63,852 nt of DNA. Origin: Bacillus sp. RO2. Lineage in GTDB: Bacteria; Bacillota; Bacilli; Bacillales; Bacillaceae_I. The DNA is taken from assembly GCF_012911845.1 (NCBI RefSeq), contig NZ_JAAXCU010000055.1, positions 1-63,852 on the forward strand. The letters run 5' to 3'. Of the stretch, positions 54,714 through 63,237 are shown piece by piece (the stretch's first letter is position 1; every line of letters starts with the position of its first letter). A program made the position numbers and the translations under genes. The notes under the pieces were generated by a model, which saw only the letters and a program-made list of their open reading frames with translations, was not told the origin of the DNA and made no database searches.

Positions 54714-54818
54714 ACTATCGAAACTCCAATATCTCTTTTTTCTTATTTATCTTATCATAGTAGCATCGAAAATGTGAGAGTCAAGTACCTTATTTAGACC
54801 ATCATGGATAAAAAACTT

Positions 54819-55139
54819 CTATTCGATTAAATCGTCCATTAATCCCTGATCTTTAATATGGGCCTTAGTTGCTTCATCTCCAAGCTCATAAATCATCTTA
54901 AACGCTTGTTGCAATCCGTTATCATATGCATCATTTGTTTTGTCAAAATGATATTGTACATACGGAATATGGGCACGCCAAAAACCTTGCCAATCAGAAG
55001 AATAATTTTGATCGAAAATTTCCCGTAAATGTGTTATTTCATCATCTGTTGCCTGTATCTGATAGTCCCAAGAAGATGCTGTACTCACTTGTGAAATTGA
55101 ACCCTCTGCTAGTGAAATGTAGTATGTTTTACGCCCCAT
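54819..55139 (-). CDS. Hypothetical protein, 106 aa
   Basis: A soluble acidic protein: MGRKTYYISLAEGSISQ at the start and a helical second half (FWRAHIPYVQYHFDKTND, GLQQAFKMIYELGDEATK). It looks like a small conserved Bacillus protein but I cannot name the family. AGAAAGGGTGAAG precedes the ATG. It lies alone between ytkD and the holin-like gene. Confidence 0.75.
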   Translation of the reverse strand: MGRKTYYISLAEGSISQVSTASSWDYQIQATDDEITHLREIFDQNYSSDWQGFWRAHIPYVQYHFDKTNDAYDNGLQQAFKMIYELGDEATKAHIKDQGLMDDLIE

Positions 55140-55212
55140 GTATCTTCACCCTTTCTAGTATCTTCTCTTATTTTCACACAAAATCCCTTCTTTATTCTTT
55201 TAGATTCACTTG

Positions 55213-55611
55213 TTACGGATCCGCCTTTTTTTTAATGGCATCTATAACTTTCTTCAAGATGTTCGGTATTGGTACTCCCATACGTGCCGCATTTTCCATA
55301 ATGGATATGAACTCATTTACCAAATAAAATAAGATTGTAACGTCTTTAATTAGACTAGTACCTAAAATAATGTCCAACACATGAGCAATCGTTACTAATG
55401 CAAAAATAAATATCTTTTGTGCGATACCTTTAAAACTCTCTCGACTCGAAAGACGCTTTTCAACAAATGCAGCGATGACTCCTGTTAAATAATCCACGAC
55501 TACAAACAAAATTAAAAAAGTTAATAGAGAACTAAAGCCTCCGTAAAAAAAAGAAGCTATGGAACCTAGGAATGATGCAATTCCCAAACAAAATATATTG
55601 TACTTGTCCAT
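55213..55611 (-). CDS. ytkC: Phage-type holin family protein YtkC
   Basis: A membrane protein of about 132 residues of the toxin secretion/phage lysis holin family (LLTFLILFVVVDYLTGVIAAFVEK and ESFKGIAQKIFIFALVTIAHVLD). It has three or four helices and a basic tail. No amidase or phage genes are nearby, and B. subtilis has the same isolated gene here. The start at 55611 follows GGGGTAGGGGA; the frame extends to 55731 without a ribosome site. Confidence 0.82.
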   Translation of the reverse strand: MDKYNIFCLGIASFLGSIASFFYGGFSSLLTFLILFVVVDYLTGVIAAFVEKRLSSRESFKGIAQKIFIFALVTIAHVLDIILGTSLIKDVTILFYLVNEFISIMENAARMGVPIPNILKKVIDAIKKKADP

Positions 55612-55758
55612 GACAAATTCCCCTACCCCCTCACTACTTTCTATATTGCATATTATGCAAAATATTAAAAGCCCGTTACGAAATAATAGAATTTTGTGTA
55701 TGAACGAATATAATTGGTGAAAACTAATCATTATTTTACTAGAGGAGCTAGAAAAAAC

Positions 55759-55995
55759 ATGAAATCATTTGAGACGTTCGTAAACAAATATCATAAAAAA
55801 TGGATTCGGGATGATGAAGATATTGATGCAGTTGCGTATTCTATCGTGAACAGTTTTACAAGGGAGCAATGCATCGATCTATTAGCGGAATTATCGGATG
55901 ATGACCTTCATCAAGTGGTGGCAGAATTGGTGATGGAGCAGGTAAAAGAGTTGTTGATTAGTGGAGCTAATGGGGACCAAGGTCTGCTTCATTAA
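55759..55995 (+). CDS. Small helical protein, DUF6154-like
   Basis: A 78-residue acidic, helical, soluble protein: MKSFETFVNKYHKKWIRDDE, then VAYSIVNSFTREQCIDLLAE and LHQVVAELVMEQVKELL. The pattern resembles the DUF6154 family of short Bacillus proteins (tentative, from memory of the pattern). GAGGAGC lies upstream of the ATG at 55759, which is preferred to 55714. Function unknown. Confidence 0.7.
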   Translation: MKSFETFVNKYHKKWIRDDEDIDAVAYSIVNSFTREQCIDLLAELSDDDLHQVVAELVMEQVKELLISGANGDQGLLH

Positions 55996-56009
55996 CTGTG
56001 TCAGCAATA

Positions 56010-56066
56010 TTAAAGCCTGATGAAAGGACTGTGGAAAATTCCTTTCATCAGGCTACTTTTTTTATT
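56010..56066. terminator. Bidirectional terminator
   Basis: Arms AGCCTGATGAAAGG (56014) and CCTTTCATCAGGCT (56041) are a perfect 14-bp stem, followed by ACTTTTTTT. Confidence 0.88.
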
Positions 56067-56502
56067 TTCCTAAGAATGCATGCAACATCCAGTTGTGTTT
56101 CTCCACGCTTTGGTGAATGGCAAGAAGCATATCACCAGTGGTTTCATCTCCCGCTTGGTCCGCAATCTCCATGCCTTCTTTTAACTCTTTGATGAGCGTA
56201 GAGAAGTCGCTTGCAATGGATTGGACCATTTGCTGTGCTGTTTCTTTCCCTTCTGCTTCATGGATAGTGGATATTTCCAGAATCTCTTTCATCGTTCCAA
56301 CTGGAGTTCCCTCAATCGCTAGTAATCGCTCTGCCAATTCATCAATATGTGTGGCAGCTTCGCCGTATAACTCTTCAAATTTTTCATGGAGTGTGAAGAA
56401 CTCCGGACCTTTTACAAACCAGTGATAATTATGTAACTTGATATAAAGAACACTCCAGTTTGCTACTTGCTTATTTACTACATCCGTTAATTGTTTAGAC
56501 AT
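56062..56502 (-). CDS. dps: Dps family DNA-binding ferritin
   Basis: A 146-residue dodecameric ferritin that stores iron and shields DNA. The ferroxidase ligands are visible: [27 protein letters not shown] with His, His, Asp/Glu spacing, and [16 protein letters not shown]. An upstream sigma-B promoter suggests general-stress expression. Convergent with the 78-aa gene; AGGAGGTAAT precedes the ATG. Confidence 0.93.
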   Translation of the reverse strand: MSKQLTDVVNKQVANWSVLYIKLHNYHWFVKGPEFFTLHEKFEELYGEAATHIDELAERLLAIEGTPVGTMKEILEISTIHEAEGKETAQQMVQSIASDFSTLIKELKEGMEIADQAGDETTGDMLLAIHQSVEKHNWMLHAFLGK

Positions 56503-56550
56503 TTTGTTCTATTACCTCCTTCAAATATACCAATATAATATATAGGTTAT

Positions 56551-56576
56551 TTACCCCTTATAGCGTCCCCCTAAAC
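56551..56576 (-). promoter_or_regulatory. Sigma-B promoter of dps
   Basis: Read on the minus strand: GTTTAG (56571-56576), 14 bases, GGGTAA (56551-56556), close to GTTTAA-N12-15-GGGTAT. B. subtilis dps is a known sigma-B gene. Confidence 0.7.
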
Positions 56577-56660
56577 AATGGACTTATGCCTTGATTAGTT
56601 TTTGTTAGAGGGTAATAATGATATATAATGAAAATTATATTATTCGGAGGTATACACACC

Positions 56661-56816
56661 ATGATGACCATATTAATCATCTGCATCATCATCGTACTTG
56701 TCGTGCTAATTCTCACCCTACTCTCCACCAACAAAGCCTACAAATACGAACACACCATAGACCCAATCGAACCAACACAAAACCAAAAAGACCCTGATGA
56801 TGAGGTGAAGAAATAA
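56661..56816 (+). CDS. ytzI: Small membrane protein YtzI
   Basis: A 51-residue protein of one helix (TILIICIIIVLVVLILTLLS) and a polar tail (KYEHTIDPIEPTQNQKDPDD). Its position beside dps matches B. subtilis ytzI. CGGAGGT lies upstream of the ATG at 56661; the ATG at 56628 is upstream of that ribosome site. Function unknown. Confidence 0.8.
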   Translation: MMTILIICIIIVLVVLILTLLSTNKAYKYEHTIDPIEPTQNQKDPDDEVKK

Positions 56817-56870
56817 AAAAAATTCCTTTTAGGGGTCAGACCCCTAAAGGAATTTTGCACCAAACGTCGA
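56814..56870. repeat. REP-like palindrome, copy 2
   Basis: AATTCCTTTTAGGGGTC-A-GACCCCTAAAGGAATT followed by TTTGCAC and ACGTCGAA. The outer arms differ from copy 1 but remain self-complementary. Confidence 0.8.
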
Positions 56871-56902
56871 ACCCCCCTGAGCGTAAGGCTCAGGGGGGTT
56901 CA
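56869..56902. terminator. Terminator-like hairpin
   Basis: AACCCCCCTGAG-N8-CTCAGGGGGGTT, between ytzI and the end of the TIGR03943 gene; T-runs are weak on both sides. Confidence 0.6.
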
Positions 56903-56930
56903 TTTCTCTTAATTTTTTGGTTTAAGATTA

Positions 56931-57938
56931 TTAGTAGTATTCATAGATATATGGTGATTCTGGTTGTTCGACTTTTTCAAGGGTTTCTACTTCGACGAAT
57001 GGAAGGGTCCAGTTATTGTATTGAGTGGTTGTCAGGGTTCCGCTCACTTTCACCCAGTCATCGTTTTTAAGATCCCCTGCCCCACTCAAAGTGGACAACG
57101 TCCCATAAACACTGGCATCGGCTACGCAACATGACAATCCAAAACGCGCGACAACAAACTGGTTCTCCGTAAAGTCGGCTTCTCGGTACACAAATCCAAT
57201 CATTTCGATCTTCTTGCCGACAAATTCATCAATACTCATATCTATGATGTTCATCATCGGAATGTATCTCTCATCATCCACGACAATCGTGTCCATCTCC
57301 AGCATCTCAGCCTTCAATTCTTCATAATATCCTTCCGGCGGCTCTTGCAGTTCAAATCCTTCTGGATGCTCTAACGGTGCGTCCGCTAATTTCTCATCAA
57401 TTTCCGGTGCCCCGTTTTCTTGATCCTCCATATACCCTTCAGGATCATCTAAGTAAGCCTCCGCCCTTGAAGTTTCGGATTCACCACCGTTTCCTCCATC
57501 TCCAGCAGTACCACCTGCTGGACCATCAAATGCCCCCGCTTGCTCACGCTGTTCCACAATCACCTTTGAATTTGTAAAACCTCGTTTATCAATAATGGAG
57601 CTGTCCAAAATATTTTCCGGGAACATGAATCCTGTCACCACAGGCAACACAAACATAGAATAAATCAAAATTGATTGAATGGGAGTAGATGACTCCCCAT
57701 GGTCAAATCCACAATTACACACCAGTTCCTCTTTATCTTTAGAGCCGCTGCGCCAAATCTGCACAATACCAAGAATAAACAATGTCCCTGCTGCAAAATA
57801 CATGAACGGCATCATCCGCGGTGCAATGAAATTCGTTATATTCCCCGTGGCCAGAAGTTTAAAAAACAAGAGAGTAAATCCCAGCAATATGATTCCACGC
57901 AAATAAATATGAAATCCATAATCACGATTGCTTTCCAT
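56931..57938 (-). CDS. ycgQ: TIGR03943 family membrane protein (YcgQ-like)
   Basis: A 335-residue protein: three N-terminal membrane helices (ILLGFTLLFFKLL, APRMMPFMYFAAGTLFILGIVQI, SILIYSMFVLPVVTGFMF) with CNCGFDHGE between, then an acidic Gly/Glu-rich linker, and a C-terminal domain (YRFADFTENQFVVARFGLSCCVADA region) ending in a strand-rich OB-like fold. It partners with UPF0718 permeases; role unknown. The permease gene lies 18 bases upstream. Cys/His-rich segments suggest metal handling (inference). Confidence 0.85.
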   Translation of the reverse strand: MESNRDYGFHIYLRGIILLGFTLLFFKLLATGNITNFIAPRMMPFMYFAAGTLFILGIVQIWRSGSKDKEELVCNCGFDHGESSTPIQSILIYSMFVLPVVTGFMFPENILDSSIIDKRGFTNSKVIVEQREQAGAFDGPAGGTAGDGGNGGESETSRAEAYLDDPEGYMEDQENGAPEIDEKLADAPLEHPEGFELQEPPEGYYEELKAEMLEMDTIVVDDERYIPMMNIIDMSIDEFVGKKIEMIGFVYREADFTENQFVVARFGLSCCVADASVYGTLSTLSGAGDLKNDDWVKVSGTLTTTQYNNWTLPFVEVETLEKVEQPESPYIYEYY

Positions 57939-57956
57939 CTAATATCATCCTCTCTC

Positions 57957-58961
57957 CTACAGCACAAGCTGCTGGAAAATAAGTATCGCGGCGAACACGA
58001 CAATAGTTACAACTGCCATAAACACAAGTACAAACTTTGTACGGAAGTATGCAAAAAGCATAAATGTATTTTTCAAATCGAGCATCGGTCCATATACCAT
58101 GAACGCTAACAAAGATCCCACTGTAAAAGTTGAACCAAATGATGCGGCAACAAAGGCATCCGCTTCTGAACAGAGTGAGAGCACAAATGCAAAAGCCATC
58201 ATGACAGCTGGAGACAATACTTCATTTTGTCCAAGCGCCATTAATACATTACGATCAAGGAAAGTCTGGAATAAACTCGCGATGAACGCACCGGCTATCA
58301 AGTATTTCCCCATATCAAAAAACTCATCACTAGCGTGGTAGAAGGTCGCTTTCCATTTATTCTGCTGTAGTGCCGACTCCTCCATTTCTTGTCTGCCTAC
58401 CAATTCACTTTTCGACCAACGAAGCTGGTTTTTATTATCAAAAAGCAACAACATCAAAAAGCCGATAACTATACATAGAATAAAGGCAAGTCCAAATCTA
58501 CCATATAAAATAGTAGGATCGCCGTTAAAGGCGAAGTATGTAGAAGCTACAACTACCGGGTTAAGAATAGGTGCACCTACAAGTAAGACCACCCCAACGT
58601 GAAGCGGCATTCCTTTTTTAATTAATCTGCGAACAACCGGAATAATCGCACATTCACAGATTGGTAGAATGACCCCAAGTAATGCTGCCGGAATAATGGC
58701 ACCAATAGGACTCTTAGGTAAATATTTTTTTATTTTTTCCTCTGAAACAAATGTTTGAATCAATGCAGAGGCGAAAACACCAAGTAAAATAAACGGTATG
58801 GCTTCAATGACAATACTAAGAAAAATCGTATTTACATTTAGCCAAGAGCTTGGAATATCAAATGAAATTTCCTTAAAGTCTATAAAAAAGAATAGGTATA
58901 GGAAAACTCCAATTAAAGCAAGCCCGATCAAATCCTTTAAAAGACTACTGCTTTTCCTCAT
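57957..58961 (-). CDS. ycgR: UPF0718 family permease (YcgR-like)
   Basis: A membrane protein of about 334 residues with 8-10 helices. The family motif CECAIIPVVRRLIKKGMP (about 106-123) and GAPILNPVV follow one another. It resembles ArsP-type permeases. The start at 58961 follows ATAGGAG. It forms an operon with the TIGR03943 gene, and its 222-base upstream region is shared with the divergent Zur-box flavoprotein gene. Confidence 0.87.
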   Translation of the reverse strand: MRKSSSLLKDLIGLALIGVFLYLFFFIDFKEISFDIPSSWLNVNTIFLSIVIEAIPFILLGVFASALIQTFVSEEKIKKYLPKSPIGAIIPAALLGVILPICECAIIPVVRRLIKKGMPLHVGVVLLVGAPILNPVVVASTYFAFNGDPTILYGRFGLAFILCIVIGFLMLLLFDNKNQLRWSKSELVGRQEMEESALQQNKWKATFYHASDEFFDMGKYLIAGAFIASLFQTFLDRNVLMALGQNEVLSPAVMMAFAFVLSLCSEADAFVAASFGSTFTVGSLLAFMVYGPMLDLKNTFMLFAYFRTKFVLVFMAVVTIVVFAAILIFQQLVL

Positions 58962-59139
58962 TCTTCTACTCCTATCATATTTTCTATTTTGTATTATAAC
59001 ATATGAAACTTTCAAAGCTTTATCTTTGTTACTAGCAATATATGTCTAATCTATTAACAGTATGATAGAAAGTTTGGTAAGTTGTTTCGGTTTTCCTTCT
59101 TGATTCCTGTTGCATATTCCTATACTATTTGTAATATCT

Positions 59140-59161
59140 ATAATCGTAATGATTACTATTT
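59140..59161. promoter_or_regulatory. Zur box before the flavoprotein gene
   Basis: ATAATCGTAAT-GATTACTATTT fits the Bacillus Zur consensus (TCGTAATNATTACGA) with one arm imperfect. It lies 22 bases before the flavoprotein ATG and 178 bases before the ycgR start on the other strand. Confidence 0.7.
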
Positions 59162-59183
59162 GCAGAAAAAGAGGAGTGTTACT

Positions 59184-60356
59184 ATGCTTCAATGGATTAT
59201 CATCGGCGGAGGAATTCAAGGTTTAACCGTCGCCACTTTTTTACTAAAAAAGAATAAAACCACTATAAATCAATTAAGAATCATTGACCCAAATCCCAAG
59301 CCTTTGGAAAATTGGAAAAGGTGTACCTCTACCATTTCCATGCCGTATTTAAGATCGCCCTCAGTTCATCATTTGGATAATGAACCATTTAGCTTGCAAG
59401 CTTTTTCTAAAAAAGAACATAAATATCAACCTAACACAGACTTTTATGGTAAATATAAAAGGCCATCCTTACATATGTTCAATGACCATTGTGATCACCT
59501 TATAGATGATTTAGATATTCAACAGGCTTATGTCCATTCAAACGTTAGTAATGTAGAAAAAAGCAATGGGTATTGGAAAGTGTATCTTCAAAATGGAAAA
59601 GTGTTTCAAACGGAAAAAGTTGTAATCGCCATTGGAATCAGTGATCAGTTGCACCTCCCTGAATGGGCCAGCCGTTTAAAGGAAGAAAGTTCAAAATCCT
59701 TATATCATGTATTTGACAAAGAACTTCCTCCATTCGAAAAAATGGGGAGACCGTTTGTAGTTGTCGGCGGTGGAATAACAGCCACACATTTAGCAATCAA
59801 ACTGGCCACTTTGTTTCCAGGTGAAGTCACGATGCTAAAGCGCCATCCTTTTAGGGTCCATGACTTTGACAGTAATCCAGAATGGCTTGGTCCTAAAATG
59901 CGTCAGCCATTTATCAAGATAAAAGATTATGAAAACAGGCGCAAAGCAATAAAATCTGCAAGGCATAAAGGCTCTATTCCTTCTGAATTAAGAAACAGAA
60001 TTAGCCATTTAGTACGTACAAAAAAATTAACAATAAAGGATGGAAACGTAAACGACTTTCTGATTCAGCACAATGATGTACAGCTACTACTTGAAAACGG
60101 AGAAACAATAATAGGCAGCTCAATTCTTCTTGCAACAGGATTTGAACAAGGGCTTCCAGGCAAAGAATGGCTGGAGCCTGTCATAAAGCAAGAGAAGCTG
60201 CCGTGCGCAAAGTGCGGCTATCCTATTGTTAACAACATGTTGGAATGGGCACCTAATCTCTATGTAAGCGGCGCACTAGCAGAACTAGAAGTAGGTCCAA
60301 TCGCACGTAATATCTCTGGTGCGAGAGTAGCAGCAAACATCATATCTTCCATTTAA
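59184..60356 (+). CDS. FAD/NAD(P)-binding oxidoreductase under a Zur box
   Basis: A 390-residue flavoprotein. An N-terminal FAD motif IIIGGGIQGLTVATFLLKK (6-24) and a second dinucleotide motif VVVGGGITATHLAIKLA (about 192-208) show a two-Rossmann monooxygenase-like fold; ILLATGFEQGLPG is the late FAD-binding motif. A CxxC pair (LPCAKCGYP) is near residue 345. The fold is like lysine/ornithine N-hydroxylases and other flavin monooxygenases; the substrate is unknown. The ATG at 59184 is set by AGAGGAG. A Zur box directly upstream makes zinc limitation its likely inducer. Confidence 0.8.
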   Translation: MLQWIIIGGGIQGLTVATFLLKKNKTTINQLRIIDPNPKPLENWKRCTSTISMPYLRSPSVHHLDNEPFSLQAFSKKEHKYQPNTDFYGKYKRPSLHMFNDHCDHLIDDLDIQQAYVHSNVSNVEKSNGYWKVYLQNGKVFQTEKVVIAIGISDQLHLPEWASRLKEESSKSLYHVFDKELPPFEKMGRPFVVVGGGITATHLAIKLATLFPGEVTMLKRHPFRVHDFDSNPEWLGPKMRQPFIKIKDYENRRKAIKSARHKGSIPSELRNRISHLVRTKKLTIKDGNVNDFLIQHNDVQLLLENGETIIGSSILLATGFEQGLPGKEWLEPVIKQEKLPCAKCGYPIVNNMLEWAPNLYVSGALAELEVGPIARNISGARVAANIISSI

Positions 60357-60385
60357 AAAAGGATGACCCATTGAGTCATCCTTCC
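60357..60385. terminator. Bidirectional terminator before luxS
   Basis: AAGGATGAC-N6-GTCATCCTT with an A-run on the left and CCCTTTT on the right. Confidence 0.8.
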
Positions 60386-60388
60386 CTT

Positions 60389-60862
60389 TTATCCAAATAC
60401 TTTTTTCAAATCTTCTTTATCCTGCTCTAACCAGAACTTCATCAAACGCTTCGCACCTTCAAGGTCATGAAGCTTTGCTTGACCGCACTGTTTTTCGTTT
60501 GCAGCCGGAATTTCTTCAATCTGAACTGCATCCTTTAACGTGTCTTCCATCAAGTCAACAATTTCATCTACTGTCGGTTCTCCGCTTACCACTAGATAGT
60601 AGCCAGTTTGGCAACCCATTGGAGAAATGTCGATGATATCAAAATGGCTGTATTTTTCCGCGTGTGTACGGATGTTAAATGCCAATAAATGCTCTAAAGT
60701 GTGAATAGCGTCTGGCTTCATCGCCTGTTTGTTTGGTTGGCAAAAACGAATATCATATTTATTAACTACACCGTCTGTCCCTACTTTGTGTACTCCACAA
60801 TGACGAACATAAGGAGCTTTTACCGCATTATGATCTAGTTCAAAACTTTCTACTGAAGGCAT
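60389..60862 (-). CDS. luxS: S-ribosylhomocysteine lyase
   Basis: A 157-residue LuxS: the metal motif [12 protein letters not shown] (His54, Glu, His58 region) and the third ligand Cys in ECGQ-like sequence ([10 protein letters not shown]). The catalytic Cys is in PMGCQTGYY. It splits S-ribosylhomocysteine into homocysteine and the autoinducer-2 precursor, completing the activated methyl cycle after SAM use. Normal length; monocistronic. Confidence 0.96.
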   Translation of the reverse strand: MPSVESFELDHNAVKAPYVRHCGVHKVGTDGVVNKYDIRFCQPNKQAMKPDAIHTLEHLLAFNIRTHAEKYSHFDIIDISPMGCQTGYYLVVSGEPTVDEIVDLMEDTLKDAVQIEEIPAANEKQCGQAKLHDLEGAKRLMKFWLEQDKEDLKKVFG

Positions 60863-61001
60863 AATAGCACTCTCCCTTATCTAAAAGTTAATTACAGTAT
60901 AACACAGATTCAATTCCAATTAAATTCATCTGATTTATACGAATTTAATAAATTTTTGGTTTCCCAAATTTTCGATTATAATTTACTTGAGGTGACAGTA
61001 A

Positions 61002-61229
61002 ATGAAGTATGTCTTTTTATCCATCATTCGTTTTTATCGAAAATTCATTTCCCCATTAACCCCGCCAACGTGCCGATTTTATCCAACATGCTCCCAATAC
61101 GGAATGGAAGCAATAGGACGTTTTGGAGCAATTAAAGGCGGTTGGCTGACAATAAAGAGAATTCTTAAGTGCCACCCTTTTCATCCTGGGGGCATTGATC
61201 ATGTTCCTGAGAAGAAAGACAAACGTTAA
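61002..61229 (+). CDS. ytjA: Membrane protein insertion efficiency factor YidD
   Basis: A 75-residue protein of the YidD family: [23 protein letters not shown] (17-39) holds the conserved Cys pair, and [24 protein letters not shown] the C-terminal motif. It assists membrane protein insertion. GAGGTGACAG precedes the ATG. Overlaps the end of the convergent carbonic anhydrase gene by 4 bases. B. subtilis has ytjA in the same place. Confidence 0.92.
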   Translation: MKYVFLSIIRFYRKFISPLTPPTCRFYPTCSQYGMEAIGRFGAIKGGWLTIKRILKCHPFHPGGIDHVPEKKDKR

Positions 61230-61792
61230 TTTTTTTCATATCCATTAACAACCAGATCCAGTTTACCTGTGTGAGGGTCAATAACCAATCCATGCACAGG
61301 TACTCCTTCTGCCATTAGTGGGTGATTTGCAATCATATCCACACTCTCACGGACGCTTTCCTCCACGCTGTCAAACCCTTTTAAGAAACCTGCTACATCA
61401 ATACCTGCATATTTCAAGTCATCAATCGTTTCTTTTGTTACTCCCCTTGCTTCCATCTTTTCACGCATGCCCTCGGGATTGATTTTTCCCATTCCGCAAT
61501 CGTGATGTCCTACAACCAACACTTCATCCGCTTGTAGTTCAAACACGGCAACCAAGATACTTCTCATAATACTTCCAAACGGATGCGATACAATCGCTCC
61601 GGCATTTTTAACAATCTTCATATCTCCATGTTTTAGATTCATCGCTTTTGGTAACAGGTCCATCAACCTTGTGTCCATGCATGATAATACAACTAATTTT
61701 TTGTCAGGAAATTTAGTCGTCTGGTATTGGATATACTCCTCTTTTTCTACAAATCCCGAATTGTGTTCTAAAATTTCATCCAGTAATTTCAT
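61226..61792 (-). CDS. ytiB: Beta-carbonic anhydrase YtiB
   Basis: A 188-residue zinc enzyme. Ligands: [11 protein letters not shown] (Cys, Asp-Arg dyad, about 38-48) and [12 protein letters not shown] (His and Cys, about 96-107), as in the plant-type beta class. It interconverts CO2 and bicarbonate in the cytosol. GAGGGAAAAAAG precedes the ATG. It is next to Zur-controlled zinc genes, but no Zur box is evident in its own upstream region. Confidence 0.92.
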   Translation of the reverse strand: MKLLDEILEHNSGFVEKEEYIQYQTTKFPDKKLVVLSCMDTRLMDLLPKAMNLKHGDMKIVKNAGAIVSHPFGSIMRSILVAVFELQADEVLVVGHHDCGMGKINPEGMREKMEARGVTKETIDDLKYAGIDVAGFLKGFDSVEESVRESVDMIANHPLMAEGVPVHGLVIDPHTGKLDLVVNGYEKN

Positions 61793-61913
61793 CTTTTTTC
61801 CCTCTTTCTGAATAATAGTTTAGATTACCTTCTTTCAATATGACAAACTCAAAACAAAATGACAATAAAAATACCTTGTTTTCTTTTTAGGTTTTTAGTA
61901 ATATTTTATAAGT

Positions 61914-61934
61914 AAATCGTAAAGATTACGTTTT
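61914..61934 (+). promoter_or_regulatory. Zur box before zagA
   Basis: AAATCGTAAA-GATTACGTTTT, a near-perfect dyad of the Zur type, 26 bases upstream of the start. Confidence 0.85.
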
Positions 61935-61959
61935 AAACAAGAAAGGAAGTATGTATTTT

Positions 61960-63144
61960 ATGAAAAAGAAGATTCCTGTAACTGTGCTAAGCGGTTATCT
62001 TGGTGCAGGTAAAACAACCCTGTTAAATCACATTTTATCCAATAGAGAAGGTTTGAAAATTGCAGTAATCGTTAACGATATGAGTGAAGTAAACGTTGAC
62101 GCTGCACTGATCCAACAAGGCGGTTTCTCCAGAACCGAAGAAAAATTGGTGGAAATGCAAAACGGCTGCATCTGCTGTACATTGCGAGAAGACCTCATGA
62201 AGGAAGTGGAGCGACTAGTTGATGAAGGCAACATTGACTATATTGTGATTGAATCCTCTGGAATAAGTGAACCAATTCCTGTTGCACAGACTTTTACTTA
62301 TTTAGATGAAGAATTTGAGATTGATCTTACAGAAAAGTGCCGTCTGGACGCAATGATTACCGTAGTGGATGGTTTCCGCTTTTATGATGACTATCAATCC
62401 GGCGAAAGCCTTCTAGATCGCAAACAGGGAACGGATGAATCAGATACACGCGAAATATCTGATCTATTGATAGACCAAATCGAATTCGCTGATATTCTTT
62501 TATTAAATAAAACTGATTTACTAGAACCTCAATATGTTGTGGAATTAGAGGCACTGCTAAAGAAATTGAACCCCGAAGCAAAAATAATTCAAACGGTTAA
62601 AAGTCAAGTAGAGTTGGGAGCGATTCTTAATACCAGTCTTTTCGATTTTGAAAAAGCAAGCCAGGCTGCTGGGTGGATCAAAGAATTAAACGAGGAGCAC
62701 ACTCCTGAAACTGAAGAATACGGAATTTCCTCTTTCGTTTATCGCCGCAGGAAGCCGTTCCATCCAGAGAGATTTAAATCTTGGTTAGATAATTGGCCTG
62801 GCGAGATTGTCCGTGCTAAAGGTTTTTTCTGGCTAGCTTCTAGGAATGATATGGCAGGATTAATTTCTCAAGCTGGTACCTCTATTATGATTCAAGGTGC
62901 TGGAGAGTGGGTTGCAAGCTACGACGAAGAGGAAAAACAGCTAACATTAAAAGAAGAACCAGAGTTACTAGAAAGATGGGACGAAACATATGGAGACAGA
63001 ATGACAGAACTTGTCTTCATCGGCATTGAAATGGAACAAGCTCAGATTGAACGCTCATTAGATACCTGTCTTCTTACCGAAAAAGAGATGAATGAGGACT
63101 GGTCCAAGCTTGCAGATCCTGTTCCTGCTTTTATCATAGAGTAA
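61960..63144 (+). CDS. zagA: COG0523 GTPase zinc metallochaperone (ZagA/YciC)
   Basis: A 394-residue G3E-family GTPase: Walker [17 protein letters not shown] (about 8-23), the metal motif GCICC (CxCC, near 68-72) with [18 protein letters not shown] as the guanine specificity motif, and a C-terminal CobW_C domain ([16 protein letters not shown]). It delivers zinc to essential enzymes during starvation. The start at 61960 fits AAGGAAG upstream. Zur-controlled. Confidence 0.92.
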   Translation: MKKKIPVTVLSGYLGAGKTTLLNHILSNREGLKIAVIVNDMSEVNVDAALIQQGGFSRTEEKLVEMQNGCICCTLREDLMKEVERLVDEGNIDYIVIESSGISEPIPVAQTFTYLDEEFEIDLTEKCRLDAMITVVDGFRFYDDYQSGESLLDRKQGTDESDTREISDLLIDQIEFADILLLNKTDLLEPQYVVELEALLKKLNPEAKIIQTVKSQVELGAILNTSLFDFEKASQAAGWIKELNEEHTPETEEYGISSFVYRRRKPFHPERFKSWLDNWPGEIVRAKGFFWLASRNDMAGLISQAGTSIMIQGAGEWVASYDEEEKQLTLKEEPELLERWDETYGDRMTELVFIGIEMEQAQIERSLDTCLLTEKEMNEDWSKLADPVPAFIIE

Positions 63145-63181
63145 TTGTAACAATTTTATAACATTTGTCTTTTTAGTTCTC

Positions 63182-63202
63182 AAATCGTAACAGTTACGAT
63201 AT
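63182..63202 (+). promoter_or_regulatory. Zur box before the zinc-binding lipoprotein gene
   Basis: A perfect dyad ATCGTAAC-A-GTTACGAT, 36 bases upstream of the start. Confidence 0.9.
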
Positions 63203-63237
63203 AATATCGTTGGGATACAAAATGAAAGGAGAAAACA

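Noticed and set aside
55213-55611. Prophage remnant suggested by the holin-like gene
   Set aside because: No other phage genes around, and B. subtilis carries the same isolated gene (ytkC) at this locus.
56503-56600. PerR box before dps
   Set aside because: The AT-rich stretch lacks a TTATAATNATTATAA-like dyad; a sigma-B promoter explains the region better.
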